From positions 1 to 38,547 of the forward strand of contig CAIUWO010000144.1 in NCBI GenBank assembly GCA_903902895.1: a stretch of DNA of 38,547 nucleotides. Direction: 5' to 3'. Under the pieces are notes generated by a model. The model was not told the origin of the DNA. It worked only from the letters and a program-made list of their open reading frames with translations, and ran no database searches. The position numbers were made by a program, and so were the translations under genes. Below, piece by piece: positions 1 through 8,358 of this stretch (position 1 is its first letter; each line of letters starts with the position of its first letter). The stretch comes from Candidatus Hydrogenedentota bacterium. Lineage in GTDB: Bacteria > Hydrogenedentota > Hydrogenedentia > Hydrogenedentales > CAITNO01.

Positions 1-125
1 ACGAGCTGACCGAGACGGACCCGAAGGACCCGGGCGAGAAGTACAAGGTGATGATGGGCATCCGCGTCGAGATATCGCAACTGGTCGCACTGCTGGAAAC
101 GATGGGCATGGAGAAGGGCAAATGA
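1..125 (+). CDS. C-terminal end of an unidentified protein (5' cut by window edge)
   Basis: An open frame enters from the left edge (first full codon at base 3) and stops with TGA at 123-125. It gives about 40 residues, beginning ELTETDPKDPG and ending METGMEK-like text with a charged tail ([11 protein letters not shown]). The tail looks like an amphipathic helix. The stop overlaps the ATG of the next gene in an ATGA junction, which indicates translational coupling with nfeD. Too little is visible to name it. An nfeD/floA-associated membrane or protease protein is possible but not supported by any motif. Confidence 0.6.
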   Translation, partial: ELTETDPKDPGEKYKVMMGIRVEISQLVALLETMGMEKGK

Positions 126-601
126 TGGCCTGGATGGTGCTGTTTTTCATCGCGGGCATGGTGCTCGTGCTGGTGGAGTTTCTGCTGCCGGGCATGGTGC
201 TGGGCACCATCGGCGTGGGGCTGCTCATCCTCAGCGGCGTGCTGGGCGTGAAGGCCTATCCCGACTATGCCCTGCACATTATCATGGGTGAATTGATCGG
301 CGCCGGCCTGTCCGTTATCCTTGGCCTGGTGGTTCTGACGCGCACCCGCGCCCTGCGCGGCACGCTGACACAGTCCCTGTCGCAGCAGGCCGCGGACGGC
401 TACGTGAGCGCCGAGTCGGACCTGGCGCTCATCGGCCGGGAGGCGGAGGTGATCACCGCGCTGCGGCCGGCCGGGTCGATACGCGTGGACGACCGGCGCA
501 TTGACGCCGTGTCGGACGGGGTGTTTATCGAGGAGCGCCGGTTGGTGCGCATCCGCGAGGTGCGCGGCAGCCGGGTGGTCGTGGATCCTATAGAAAACTA
601 A
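122..601 (+). CDS. nfeD: NfeD family membrane protein (short form)
   Basis: A 159-residue protein of the short NfeD (NfeD1b) type. Roughly residues 3-75 hold two to three hydrophobic segments ([20 protein letters not shown], then [16 protein letters not shown], then a third near 55-72). Residues ~100-157 match the NfeD OB-fold pattern: [19 protein letters not shown], then the dV.DGVFI..r.LVRI..V.G..VVV core. NfeD proteins partner with flotillin/SPFH proteins in membrane microdomains, and floA follows after 49 bases, which is the classic pairing. The long ClpP-like protease domain of NfeD1a is absent. The start overlaps the upstream stop (ATGA). The family call is strong; the exact cellular role is inferred from family and context. 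Confidence 0.9.
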   Translation: MMAWMVLFFIAGMVLVLVEFLLPGMVLGTIGVGLLILSGVLGVKAYPDYALHIIMGELIGAGLSVILGLVVLTRTRALRGTLTQSLSQQAADGYVSAESDLALIGREAEVITALRPAGSIRVDDRRIDAVSDGVFIEERRLVRIREVRGSRVVVDPIEN

Positions 602-650
602 CAGTCCGCGCCCGGAAGAAACGGGCACGCGGGGAAAGGAAGAGAAGACA

Positions 651-1667
651 ATGACACCGCAAATCTACCTGTTGCTGGGGTTGTTCGCGCTGGTGGGGAT
701 CCTCATCTGCTCGGTCGTGGTTCTGACCTACTTCCGCCTGTGGCTGCGCGCGTGGCTCTCGGAGGCCAGTGTGGGCTGGCTGCAGCTCGTCGGGATGAGC
801 CTGCGGAAGGTGAACCCCACGGTCATCGTCGACTCGCGCATCATGGCGGTCAAGGCCGGGCTCAACATCAGCACCAACGAGCTCGAAACGCACTACCTCG
901 CCAGCGGCAACGTGCTGCGCGTCGTGCAGGCGCTCATCGCCGCGAACAAGGCCAACATCGACCTGACCTTCCAGCAGGCCACCGCCATCGACCTGGCCGG
1001 CCGCGACGTGCTCGACGCGGTGCGCACCTCGGTACACCCCAAGGTCATCGACTGCCCCGACCCGACCAAGGGCTCCTCCACGGTCGCCGCAGTGGCCATG
1101 GACGGCATCCAGCTCAAGGCCAAGGCGCGCGTGACCGTGCGCACCAACATCAAGCGGCTCGTCGGCGGCGCCACCGAGGAGACCATCATCGCCCGCGTCG
1201 GCGAGGGCATCGTCACCACCATCGGCTCGTCCCAGTCGCACAAGAAGGTGCTGGAAAACCCCGACTCCATCTCCAAGACCGTGCTCGCCCGCGGGCTCGA
1301 CGCCGGCACGGCCTTTGAAATCCTCTCCATCGACATCGCCGACGTGGACGTGGGCGAGAACATCGGCGCCGCGCTGCAAATCAAGCAGGCCGAGGCCGAC
1401 AAGCAGATCGCCCAGGCCCGCGCCGAAGAGCGCCGCGCCATGGCCCGCGCCAGAGAGGCCGAGATGGTCGCCATGGTCCAGGAGATGCGCGCCCGCGTGG
1501 TCGAGGCCGAGGCCGAGGTGCCCCGCGCCCTGGCCGACGCCCTGCGCTCGGGCAACCTGGGCGTGATCGACTACTACCGCATGAAGAACATCATGGCCGA
1601 CACGGGCATGCGCGAGTCCATCGCCAAGGTGGACACCGTGATCCCGCCAGAAGAGGGGCCGAAGTGA
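651..1667 (+). CDS. floA: flotillin-like protein FloA
   Basis: A 338-residue protein that matches the FloA (UPF0365/YqfA) family over its whole length. A hydrophobic N-terminal hairpin (residues ~4-30) anchors it to the inner membrane. The SPFH-like core follows, with typical segments [36 protein letters not shown] and [13 protein letters not shown]. From ~240 on there is an Ala/Glu/Arg-rich coiled coil with repeated [15 protein letters not shown]-type text, used for oligomerisation. The C-terminus ([23 protein letters not shown]) is also family-typical. The ribosome site GGAAAGGAAG lies just before the ATG. Together with nfeD and the next gene it forms a three-gene unit, probably organising membrane microdomains. 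Confidence 0.95.
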   Translation: MTPQIYLLLGLFALVGILICSVVVLTYFRLWLRAWLSEASVGWLQLVGMSLRKVNPTVIVDSRIMAVKAGLNISTNELETHYLASGNVLRVVQALIAANKANIDLTFQQATAIDLAGRDVLDAVRTSVHPKVIDCPDPTKGSSTVAAVAMDGIQLKAKARVTVRTNIKRLVGGATEETIIARVGEGIVTTIGSSQSHKKVLENPDSISKTVLARGLDAGTAFEILSIDIADVDVGENIGAALQIKQAEADKQIAQARAEERRAMARAREAEMVAMVQEMRARVVEAEAEVPRALADALRSGNLGVIDYYRMKNIMADTGMRESIAKVDTVIPPEEGPK

Positions 1668-1692
1668 CCGAACCGTCCCGGAGGCACCGGTC

Positions 1693-2406
1693 GTGAACAG
1701 CACGATTGGCTTCATCATTTTCGTCATCATCAGCATCGCGAGCATCGTCAAACACTATCGCGAGGCGCAGCAGGAGGAGGAGCAGCGCCGGGCCGCGCCC
1801 AAGACGCGGCCGGAAGACCTGCCCGAGGCCACGCGGCGCATGCTCTATGGCGACACCACCGTGCCCACCGCACGCGAACGACGCGAACCGGCGCAGCCCA
1901 CGGTCATCGTTGCGCGGCCCCGGCAGGTGGTGGAGGAAAACGAGGAGGGACCGCGCCCCGTTGTGATGCCACCGCCCGTCATTCCGCCGCCGCCCCCCAG
2001 ACAAGCCGAGAGGCCCGCGCGGCTTCCCATCCCGCCCCGGCCCATGCAGCCTTCCCGCCCCGTTGTCATGCGATCGCGCCCCGTGCCGCAACGCATTCCC
2101 ACGGTGATGCCGCCGCCCAGCGTGGCGCGGCAGATCCTGTCCGGTGAGGAGGGCATGGACTACGACACCCGGGCCGCCCGCGATGAGGAGGACGGGGGCT
2201 GGATGCGCCGCGACCGGCTGGAGCGCCGCGACCAGGCGGAGCGGGCGCAGGGCCGGGCCACGGCCCGCGCAAACACCGCGCGCAAACAAAAACTGTTCGC
2301 GGCCGGCACCGACCTGCGCCGGGCCATCCTGATGAACGAAATCCTCGGCCCGCCCGTTGCCATGCGCGAACCCTTCGGCCCCTTCCAGAGCGGGCCAAGC
2401 CTGTAG
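1693..2406 (+). CDS. membrane-anchored proline-rich protein of unknown function
   Basis: A 237-residue frame with a GTG start (GTGAACAGC), chosen because GGAGG sits 8-9 bases upstream. Residues ~4-20 are one hydrophobic segment (STIGFIIFVIISIASIV), followed by a charged stretch and then a Pro/Arg-rich linker (~80-150, e.g. VMPPPVIPPPPPRQ). The C-terminal part is acidic then Arg/Ala-rich and ends with a conserved-looking piece, LRRAILMNEILGPPVAMRE. It follows floA by 25 bases, so it is probably co-transcribed. I do not recognise a named domain. The layout suggests a single-pass cytoplasmic adaptor for the FloA/NfeD assembly, which is inference only. Confidence 0.75.
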   Translation: MNSTIGFIIFVIISIASIVKHYREAQQEEEQRRAAPKTRPEDLPEATRRMLYGDTTVPTARERREPAQPTVIVARPRQVVEENEEGPRPVVMPPPVIPPPPPRQAERPARLPIPPRPMQPSRPVVMRSRPVPQRIPTVMPPPSVARQILSGEEGMDYDTRAARDEEDGGWMRRDRLERRDQAERAQGRATARANTARKQKLFAAGTDLRRAILMNEILGPPVAMREPFGPFQSGPSL

Positions 2407-2860
2407 GTGCGGGGGCTTGGGCCAGGGCAATCGCATTAAGGCCGACCTTGTCTCCAGCCCAGACAACGCGCATAAGCCAAAGCACGGCGAGCCCCTAAAT
2501 CCCCCTTCGAAGGGGGATTTAGGGGCTCGTCCGCCTTCGGCGGGGATCTTGCTCTTGCGCCGGCTTCCACATCCCCCCGCCGCTTCGCGGCCGTCCCCCT
2601 TCAAAGGGGGACTAATAACCGTCCGGTATTTATAATCATGCATAAAAACTTGCCCCGTGGTCGCGGTGCTTTCACGCGGCAAGTCCCGAAACTCTTGTGA
2701 CCTGCGTCGAGGTGCAACCGCATTCCAATGCGATTGCCTTGGCGCCCGGGGGCAGGCAATTTTTTGTTCTTTATGCTATATTTTACAGGAAGGTCCGTCC
2801 GGCGGATGCGGGGGGATCGTGTTTCAGCGACTATTTGTGTCCAATAACACGGAGGTGCCT
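2407..2860. other. 454-base gap with repeat element and prepilin leader region
   Basis: No convincing gene is seen here. The left part (2492-2610) holds family C palindromic repeats, described separately. The right part (2620-2860) is locally AT-richer (around 2755-2790) and leads into the prepilin gene. A TATATT hexamer at 2777-2782 could be a -10 box, but no matching -35 was found. Short shadow frames across the repeat are not gene-like. Confidence 0.6.
2492..2610. repeat. family C palindromic repeat, intergenic copy
   Basis: A perfect 34-base palindrome at 2492-2525 is built on CCCCCTTCGAAGGGGG with AAAT/ATTT and CCCCT/AGGGG flanks. A second core, CCCCCTTCAAAGGGGG, lies at 2595-2610. Between them are a small TTCGGCGGGGATCTTG block and CACATCCCCC. 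The same order of blocks (CACATCCCCC, a GC hairpin with TTCG, CCCCCTTCRAAGGGGG, then a GGGAT-Y-TTG/TGTTCTT block) recurs at 37342-37475 inside coaE. A mobile or formerly mobile miniature repeat is therefore inferred. Its hairpin could also act as a bidirectional terminator between the floA unit and the prepilin gene. Confidence 0.85.
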
Positions 2861-3763
2861 ATGAAACGCAATGGATTCACACTCATCGAACTTCTCGTCG
2901 TCATCGCCATCATCGGAATCCTGGCCGCCATTCTACTTCCCGCACTGGCGCGGGCGCGCGAGGCGGCGCGGCGCTCGTCCTGCCAGAACAACCTCAAGCA
3001 GCTCGGCATCGTTTTCAAAATGTACGGCAACGAGTCCAAAGGCGGCGGCTATCCAACCCTCAAGCACCGATCCGAAGACAACACCGTAGCGGGCGAGCCC
3101 TGCACCAGGCTGAGCGGGATTGAATTCATATTCCAGGGCGACCAGTTGTACCCCGAGTATTTGACGGACTACAAGGTCTTGGTCTGCCCGTCGGACGCGG
3201 ACGGGGCCAAGGCGCTCACCGGAGGGCGCTGGCACATAGGAGATGACACAAAGAACCCCATCAACCCCTGCCGCTTCGACGGGATCTGCTACGTGTATCT
3301 GAGCTGGGCGCTGCAGGACCTTTACCAGGGCACGCAGGATGTCAACGCGCCGGGCATTCCGAGCGACATCATGCAGGCCGTCGCGGGGGGGTATCTGAAC
3401 CTGTCGCTTGCGCTCACGCTGCAGCAGCTCTATGACCAGGTAGACGGGGGTGACCTTGCGCCGCTGGAAAAGGACGTCGTCCTCATGGCCCCGGACAACC
3501 GCACTGCGTACCGCCTGCGCGAAGGCATCGAGCGCTTTCTGATCACCGACATCAACAATCCGGCGGCATCGAACCAGGCGCAGAGTGAAATCTATGTGTT
3601 CTGGGACACGACGAGCATCAAGGCCGATAATTTCAACCACATTCCGGGCGGTTCAAACGTGCTGTACATGGACGGGCACTGCGAGTTCATCAAGTTCCCC
3701 GGCCCCGCCAAGAGCCCCGTGTCGCGGGCGTTTGCCACGCTCACCGGCGGCGCGCTGCAATAG
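2861..3763 (+). CDS. type IV pilin-like prepilin (DUF1559-like, H-X(n)-DG protein)
   Basis: A 300-residue protein. The ATG at 2861 was chosen because GGAGG lies directly before it and the class III leader starts here: [19 protein letters not shown], with cleavage expected between G5 and F6 and a +5 Glu (E10). The hydrophobic helix continues to ~residue 30 and is followed by [20 protein letters not shown], the standard sequence after the pilin helix in Planctomycetes/Lentisphaerae/Hydrogenedentota pseudopilins. The C-terminus carries [18 protein letters not shown], the processing-associated H-X9-DG type motif, but with ten residues between H and DG. Such proteins are made in large numbers in these phyla and are exported by type II/IV pilus machinery. 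Substrate and role are unknown. It is monocistronic, with a strong terminator after it. Confidence 0.92.
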   Translation: MKRNGFTLIELLVVIAIIGILAAILLPALARAREAARRSSCQNNLKQLGIVFKMYGNESKGGGYPTLKHRSEDNTVAGEPCTRLSGIEFIFQGDQLYPEYLTDYKVLVCPSDADGAKALTGGRWHIGDDTKNPINPCRFDGICYVYLSWALQDLYQGTQDVNAPGIPSDIMQAVAGGYLNLSLALTLQQLYDQVDGGDLAPLEKDVVLMAPDNRTAYRLREGIERFLITDINNPAASNQAQSEIYVFWDTTSIKADNFNHIPGGSNVLYMDGHCEFIKFPGPAKSPVSRAFATLTGGALQ

Positions 3764-3791
3764 TCTCTGAAACAGCCTCGGCTCGTTTTGC

Positions 3792-3827
3792 GCGGGTGGC
3801 ACCTTGACGTGCCGCCCGCCTCTTTTT
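3792..3827 (+). terminator. Rho-independent terminator of the prepilin gene
   Basis: GCGGGTGGCAC (3792-3802) pairs with GTGCCGCCCGC (3809-3819), an 11-base stem with one G-T wobble and a 6-base loop. It is followed at once by TCTTTTT. It lies 29 bases after the prepilin stop. Its T-run merges with the -35 box of the next promoter. Confidence 0.85.
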
Positions 3828-3853
3828 GACACCCCCCCCCTTTCTGCCATAAT
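3826..3853 (+). promoter_or_regulatory. sigma70-type promoter with a C9 tract in its spacer
   Basis: TTGACA (3826-3831) and CATAAT (3848-3853) are separated by 16 bases, nine of which are an uninterrupted run of C (3832-3840). The run lies 22 bases before the ATG of the glycoside hydrolase. One added C would give the optimal 17-base spacing. Similar TTGACR promoters elsewhere in this window (8798, 17793, 33730) use 17 bases. Confidence 0.7.
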
Positions 3854-3874
3854 CCCCCTCACAGGAGACAGGAC

Positions 3875-6178
3875 ATGCGCACAGCACTGGCAATCACTTT
3901 GGTCATGGCGGCAGGAATGGCGGCGGCGGACACAGACGGCGTCATCGCCTTCTGGAAAGCGCCGACCGCCGCCGAAGGTTTGAAACCGCTCAATGGCGCG
4001 GACGGCGCCTTTGACAGCGCGTACCGGGGCGGGGCCGCGTGCATCACCCACAGGCCGGGCGTTGAGCCCCCGTCCAACTATCTCTATTTCGCGCTGGACG
4101 AAACGGCGCGCGCCAGGGTCGCCGCGCCGCTGTACCTGACTGTCGAATACCATGACGGCGCGCCCGGCGGCGCGATCACGGTGGAGTATGACAGCATGGG
4201 CGACAAGGGCACCGACCGCTACCGGCCCAACGAGGACCAGTGGGGCGGCGCGATGGCGGGGACAAAACGCTGGCGCACGGCGGTCTTCCTGCTCAAGAAT
4301 CCCCGGTTCAGGGGCGGCGAAAATTTGGGCGCCGACTTTCGGCTCGGCGGCGTGCGGATGGCCCTGCGGGCCCTGTCGGTGGGCACCGCCGCCCCCGCCA
4401 ATCTCGAAGCGCTCCAAAAGAACGACGCGCCCCGCCTTCTCCCGCAGGCCCGCATCGGTGCGGGCGGCCAGTTGATCATCGGCGGCTTTGACCCGGACTC
4501 CCGCGAGAGCGCCGTGACGCAGACACGCCTGCTCGACGCCGCGCTGCCCGGTCTCCGGGCGGCCGGAGTGACCTGCCACGAGGGCTATGTGCGCTGGAAC
4601 CTGTGCGAGCCCGAACCGGGAAAGTATGACTGGAGCGTCTACGACCGCTATGTGGAACTCTACCGCAGGCACGGCGTCAAGTGGGTGCCCTTCCTCATCT
4701 GCGGGTCCGCCTACAGCCTGCCCGACTGGTTCTACAAGAAGGAGGGGTTCCAGGGCTATGTCTGCCTGGAGCACGGCCAGGAGTCGGACGTGGCCTCGCT
4801 GTGGAGCCCGGCGCTGAGGGGGCACCTTGCGCGGTTCCTGCAGGCCTTCGCGGAGCACTACCGCGATGCCGGCGTGATTGACAACATCCTGCTCGGCATC
4901 ACGGGCAATTACGGCGAGGCCATCTACGTTGCCAGCGGCAACGACTGGACTGCGGGCACCCACGGCGAATACCACACCCACGCCGGACTCTGGGCGGGAG
5001 ACCCGCTCGCCGTCGCCGATTTTCGCCGCTTCCTGACAGAAAAATACGGGGACACGGCCGCCGTCTCGAAGGCGTGGGGCGCGCCCGTGGCGGACATCGC
5101 GCAGCTGACGCCCTTCCAGCGCAAGGACGCGCCCTCCGACCGGGCCTGGCTCGACTTTGCCGAGTGGTACATCGGCGCGATGAACGGCCACACCCGGTTC
5201 TGGCTGGAGACGCTGCGCAGGCATTACAGCGGCCCCATGGAGGTCTGCACCGGCGGCCATGCGCCCGTGGAGCACGGGGCCGACTTCGGCATGCAGTGCA
5301 AACTCGCCGCCGAATACGGCGCGGGCGTGCGCATCACCAACGAGGGCAGCGACTATCGCCATAATTTCTCGCTGACCCGGTGGGTGGCCTCCGCCAGCCG
5401 CCAGTACGGCGGCTATTTCAGCTTTGAGCCCGCCGGACTTGTGACCCCCGACGGGGTGGTCGGCCGCGTCTACAACGCCTCCGCCTCCGGCGCACAGCGG
5501 CTGCACTACTATTATCCAAACATCTTCTCCGACGAGCGCGCGCGGGACAACTGGGTGCGCTGGGCGTCGGAGTACCGGCAGCGCGCCCCCCGGGTGGATA
5601 TCGCCGTGTACTATCCCGAAACCAACATCCGGCTGAACGGGAACAAGTTTCTTGAGCACGCGCAGCCGCTGCGCGACTGTTTCGATTTCGGCTACATGAG
5701 CGACGGCCAGATTGCCGACGGCGGCCTCAAGGGCGTCCGCGCCCTGGTGCTGCTCTGGGGCACGACCGCGGAGCAGTCCACCTGGGATACCATCGCCCAA
5801 TGGGTGCGCCAGGGAGGACTGCTGCTCTATGCCGACGGCATTGGCCGGCTGCGCAACGTTGAGGGGGACGAATCGGTCAACGACACCCTGTTCGGCGCCA
5901 ATGCCGACCACGGCGGCGGCCGAACGGCGGTCTTCAACGGCCCCGGCAACAGCGCGGAATACCGGCGTTTTCTCTCCGACGCGCTGGCAAAAGCACCCGA
6001 ACTGTCCCGCGCGACCCGTGCCATGGTTGCCGCAGACGGGCGGGAGGACCGCATTTTCAATACCGTCACCGGCCCCAACACGCTGCGCTGGTACAACGAG
6101 ACGGACCTTGCCGCGCGCCGCCTCGGCCGGGGCCTCCCCCCCCACGCCATTACCGCCACCGGGCTTCGCAAACCATGA
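3875..6178 (+). CDS. secreted clan GH-A glycoside hydrolase, GH42/GH14-like
   Basis: A 767-residue protein with an N-terminal signal peptide (MRTALAITLVMAAGMAAA, cleavage near 19). Residues ~20-190 look like a beta-sandwich/carbohydrate-binding region (YLTVEYHDG, ITVEYDSMGDKGTDRYR). A TIM barrel follows from ~205, with EGYVRWNLCEPEPGKYDWSV and GVKWVPFLICGSAYSLPDWF. The acid/base candidate is E348 in GITGNYGEAIY; the nucleophile candidate is E518 in YFSFEPAG. Residues ~610-665 (YMSDGQIADGG...LVLLWG...QWVRQGGLLLYADG) resemble the Rossmann-like second domain of GH42 beta-galactosidases. The barrel start also recalls family 14 beta-amylases, so substrate cannot be given. CACAGGAGACAGG precedes the start. 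Expected in periplasm or outside the cell. Confidence 0.8.
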   Translation: MRTALAITLVMAAGMAAADTDGVIAFWKAPTAAEGLKPLNGADGAFDSAYRGGAACITHRPGVEPPSNYLYFALDETARARVAAPLYLTVEYHDGAPGGAITVEYDSMGDKGTDRYRPNEDQWGGAMAGTKRWRTAVFLLKNPRFRGGENLGADFRLGGVRMALRALSVGTAAPANLEALQKNDAPRLLPQARIGAGGQLIIGGFDPDSRESAVTQTRLLDAALPGLRAAGVTCHEGYVRWNLCEPEPGKYDWSVYDRYVELYRRHGVKWVPFLICGSAYSLPDWFYKKEGFQGYVCLEHGQESDVASLWSPALRGHLARFLQAFAEHYRDAGVIDNILLGITGNYGEAIYVASGNDWTAGTHGEYHTHAGLWAGDPLAVADFRRFLTEKYGDTAAVSKAWGAPVADIAQLTPFQRKDAPSDRAWLDFAEWYIGAMNGHTRFWLETLRRHYSGPMEVCTGGHAPVEHGADFGMQCKLAAEYGAGVRITNEGSDYRHNFSLTRWVASASRQYGGYFSFEPAGLVTPDGVVGRVYNASASGAQRLHYYYPNIFSDERARDNWVRWASEYRQRAPRVDIAVYYPETNIRLNGNKFLEHAQPLRDCFDFGYMSDGQIADGGLKGVRALVLLWGTTAEQSTWDTIAQWVRQGGLLLYADGIGRLRNVEGDESVNDTLFGANADHGGGRTAVFNGPGNSAEYRRFLSDALAKAPELSRATRAMVAADGREDRIFNTVTGPNTLRWYNETDLAARRLGRGLPPHAITATGLRKP

Positions 6179-6185
6179 AACCGAT

Positions 6186-6214
6186 TTGACTGTCACCCGG
6201 TCTTTGCATAGACT
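6186..6214 (+). promoter_or_regulatory. candidate promoter of the lipoprotein gene
   Basis: TTGACT (6186-6191), 17 bases, then TAGACT (6209-6214). The spacing is optimal but the -10 is a weaker match. It sits 63 bases before the lipoprotein start. Confidence 0.5.
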
Positions 6215-6276
6215 ATTCAACCGCGCCCCGGTGGTCGGGGACGGGCTCGATGAATGTTGAACAGGAGAATGAAACA

Positions 6277-6705
6277 ATGATGAAGCGTGCTGCGTTATGT
6301 GTGACTTTGGTGCTGGCGCTTGTGTTGATCGCCGGCTGCGCGACCTCCGGCAAGTCGGCCATGACCCCGGAACAGCAGATTAAGGCCAAGATTGACGCTT
6401 GGAAGGTTGCTTTGGTCGCCAAGGACCTCAAGGGCGTCATGGCCAACTTCTCCGACAAGTTTGAAAACGACGAGTGGGGCGACAAGGCCGGCGCCGAGCG
6501 TTTCATCGGCGACGCGATTGACGCGGGCTACCTTGACGGCGTCGAAATCGCAGACAAGGACGCGAAGACCAAGATTGAGGGCGAAAAGGCCACCGTGTAC
6601 CCGATCGACCTTTCCGGTTCGTTCGGCTCGATCACGCTTGAGCTGCAGCTCGCCAAGGAAAAGGCCGGCTGGATGGTCGTGGGCGTGGAAGCCTCCGGCC
6701 TCTAA
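6277..6705 (+). CDS. small lipoprotein with NTF2-like (SnoaL/DUF4440-type) domain
   Basis: A 142-residue protein. The ATG at 6277 was chosen because AGGAG lies ten bases upstream; a longer frame from 6250 has no ribosome site. The lipobox is clear: MMKRAALCVTLVLALVLIAG followed by the lipidated Cys (C21 in LIAGC). After a short linker, residues ~35-142 read as one NTF2-like domain: EQQIKAKIDAWKVALVAKDLKGVMANFSDKF opening helices, then alternating strands ending in GWMVVGVEASGL. Such domains form cone-shaped pockets. Many are not catalytic, so function is unknown. Cys+2 is Ala, which by E. coli rules would not retain it at the inner membrane, so outer-membrane sorting is possible. Confidence 0.8.
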   Translation: MMKRAALCVTLVLALVLIAGCATSGKSAMTPEQQIKAKIDAWKVALVAKDLKGVMANFSDKFENDEWGDKAGAERFIGDAIDAGYLDGVEIADKDAKTKIEGEKATVYPIDLSGSFGSITLELQLAKEKAGWMVVGVEASGL

Positions 6706-6730
6706 TTCCCAGTCTTTGACGCTTTCTCGG

Positions 6731-6758
6731 GGCGGCCGGACGCATGTCCGGCCGTCCC
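6731..6758 (+). terminator. GC-rich hairpin after the lipoprotein gene
   Basis: CGGCCGGAC (6733-6741), loop GCAT, then GTCCGGCCG (6746-6754), a perfect 9-base stem extended by GG/CC. There is no T-run after it, so it is a structural element that may end or weaken transcription before the M20 gene; this is not certain. Confidence 0.45.
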
Positions 6759-6810
6759 GCAGTGTTTGCAGCCCAATGCGCCGCGCTGTCGGCGGGGAGT
6801 CCCAGCAGTC

Positions 6811-8184
6811 ATGACCCATGCGGACAAAGCCGTGGAACTGGCGCGCGGCCGCCACGCGGCGTTTTTGGAGCAGTATGCTGAAATGCTGCGCATCCCGAGC
6901 GTGTCCACCCTGCCCGAACACCGCCAGGACATGCGGCGCATGGCCGAATGGTGCGCCGATGAACTGCGCCGCCTCGGCATGGCGCATGTCGAGGTCAACG
7001 AAACGCCGGGCCATCCCATCGTCTGCGCGGAATGGTTGAATGCCCCCGGCAAACCCACTGTGCTGGTCTACGGCCACTACGACGTGCAGCCGGTCGACCC
7101 GGTCAACGAGTGGGAGTCGGACCCCTTCGGCGCCGAGGTGCGCGGCGAGTGGATCTTCGCGCGCGGCGCCTCGGACATGAAGGGCCAGTTCTTCGCGCAG
7201 ATGAAGGCCATGGAATGCCTGCGCGACGCCGACGGCGCCTATCCGGTCAACATCAAGTATCTGCTGGAGGGCGAGGAGGAGATCGGCTCCATCAACCTGC
7301 CCGAATTCATCGACGCCCACCGCGGACAGCTTGCCTGCGACGTGACGCTCAACTGCGACGCGGGCATGCACGCGCCCGACATGCCGTCCATCACCTATGC
7401 CCTGCGCGGCCTGGCCTACTTTGAAATTGAACTGCGCGCCGCCGGGCACGACCTGCACAGCGGCCTTTTCGGCGGCTCCGTGCGCAACCCCATCCACGTG
7501 CTCGCCGAACTTATCGTCGGCATGCACGACGCCAGGGGCCGCGTCACGCTGCCCGGCTTCTACGACAAGGTGCGTCCGCTCGATGACGAGGAGCGGGAAA
7601 TTCTGGCGCGGGTGCCCTGGTCGGAACAGGAGTGGCTGGAGATGACCGGCGCTTCCGCGCTCTACGGCGAAGAGGGCTACACCACGCACGAGCGCGTGGG
7701 CGCCCGCCCCACGCTCGACGTGAACGGCATCTGGGGCGGATTCACCGGCGAGGGCGCCAAGACCGTGCTGCCCGCACGGGCCTGGGCCAAACTGTCCACC
7801 CGCCTCGTGCCCGACCAGCGCCCCGAAGACATCGAGGGCATGCTGCGCGCCTACCTGGAGGCCCACGCGCCCAAGGACGTCGAATGGACGCTCAAAATCC
7901 ACTCGCTCGGCCCCGGCGCGGTCATGGACCGAAAATCGGCCTACATGCAGTCCGCCGCCGCAGCGCTGGAGGACGTGTTCGGCGCCCCTCCCCTGTTCAA
8001 GCGCGAAGGCGGCAGCGTGCCCGTCGTCGGCCTGTTTCAGGAAAAGCTCGGCGTCGACTCCATCATGCTCGGCTTCGCCCTGCCCGGCGACGGCATCCAC
8101 GGCCCCAACGAACGCCAGCACCTGCCCACGCTGTTCAAGGGCGTGGAAACGTACATACGTTTCCTGTGCAGGATGGGCGAGTAG
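6811..8184 (+). CDS. M20 family metallopeptidase (dipeptidase type)
   Basis: A 457-residue di-zinc peptidase. The metal-binding pattern is complete. H89 and D91 are in VYGHYDVQP; D122 is the bridging Asp in GASDMKGQ; the catalytic/ligand glutamates are at ~155-157 in LEGEEEIGS; an Asp ligand is in NCDAGM; and the C-terminal His is in GIHGPNERQ. The dimerisation/lid insert lies at ~210-325 (AAGHDLHSGLFGGSV). This subset acts on dipeptides or small peptides in the cytosol; no signal peptide is seen. The ATG at 6811 gives the normal family N-terminus; upstream codons belong to the preceding hairpin region. Oddly, the TAG stop lies inside a family A repeat (GTAGGGTG begins at 8181), so the native C-terminus may have been altered by repeat insertion. 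Confidence 0.93.
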   Translation: MTHADKAVELARGRHAAFLEQYAEMLRIPSVSTLPEHRQDMRRMAEWCADELRRLGMAHVEVNETPGHPIVCAEWLNAPGKPTVLVYGHYDVQPVDPVNEWESDPFGAEVRGEWIFARGASDMKGQFFAQMKAMECLRDADGAYPVNIKYLLEGEEEIGSINLPEFIDAHRGQLACDVTLNCDAGMHAPDMPSITYALRGLAYFEIELRAAGHDLHSGLFGGSVRNPIHVLAELIVGMHDARGRVTLPGFYDKVRPLDDEEREILARVPWSEQEWLEMTGASALYGEEGYTTHERVGARPTLDVNGIWGGFTGEGAKTVLPARAWAKLSTRLVPDQRPEDIEGMLRAYLEAHAPKDVEWTLKIHSLGPGAVMDRKSAYMQSAAAALEDVFGAPPLFKREGGSVPVVGLFQEKLGVDSIMLGFALPGDGIHGPNERQHLPTLFKGVETYIRFLCRMGE

Positions 8185-8260
8185 GGTGCCCGAAGCGAAG
8201 CGGAGCGGAACGGAGCACGCCGATTTTCCGGCCATCTTTGTCTACGCGGAGCGCACCGTC
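8181..8260 (+). repeat. family A REP-like element, interrupted copy
   Basis: GTAGGGTGCCCGAAGCGAAG, continuing CGGAGCG to 8207, matches the left half of the intact element at 33597-33630. The right half, GCGGAGCGCACCGTC, resumes at 8246-8260. Some 38 extra bases separate the two halves, with GCGGAGCG repeated at the break. The first four bases include the stop codon of the M20 peptidase gene. Confidence 0.75.
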
Positions 8261-8291
8261 CAGGCATGTCACGACGGCAGATCGCGCTTTC

Positions 8292-8345
8292 GGCCCCGAA
8301 GGGGTCGCCCAATAATAGCCCCGGGTGACCGAAGGGAACCCGGGG
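8292..8345 (+). repeat. family B repeat, copy 1
   Basis: Order of parts: hairpin GGCCCCGAAGGGGTC, then the AT-rich block CCCAATAATAGCC, then a second palindrome CCCGGGTGACC/GGGAACCCGGGG. The same order is found on the minus strand at 28682-28823 and 36865-36990 with different stem sequences but the same ATTAATAGCC-type centre. It lies at the 3' side of the DUF2442 gene, where it could serve as a transcription end. Confidence 0.7.
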
Positions 8346-8358
8346 TTATCACTCTTGC

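Noticed and set aside
3653-6277. 874-residue open frame on the minus strand opposite the glycoside hydrolase
   Set aside because: Shadow of a high-GC gene: Val/Gly/Ala/Arg-biased text with no domain, while the plus strand has a signal peptide, barrel motifs and a ribosome site.
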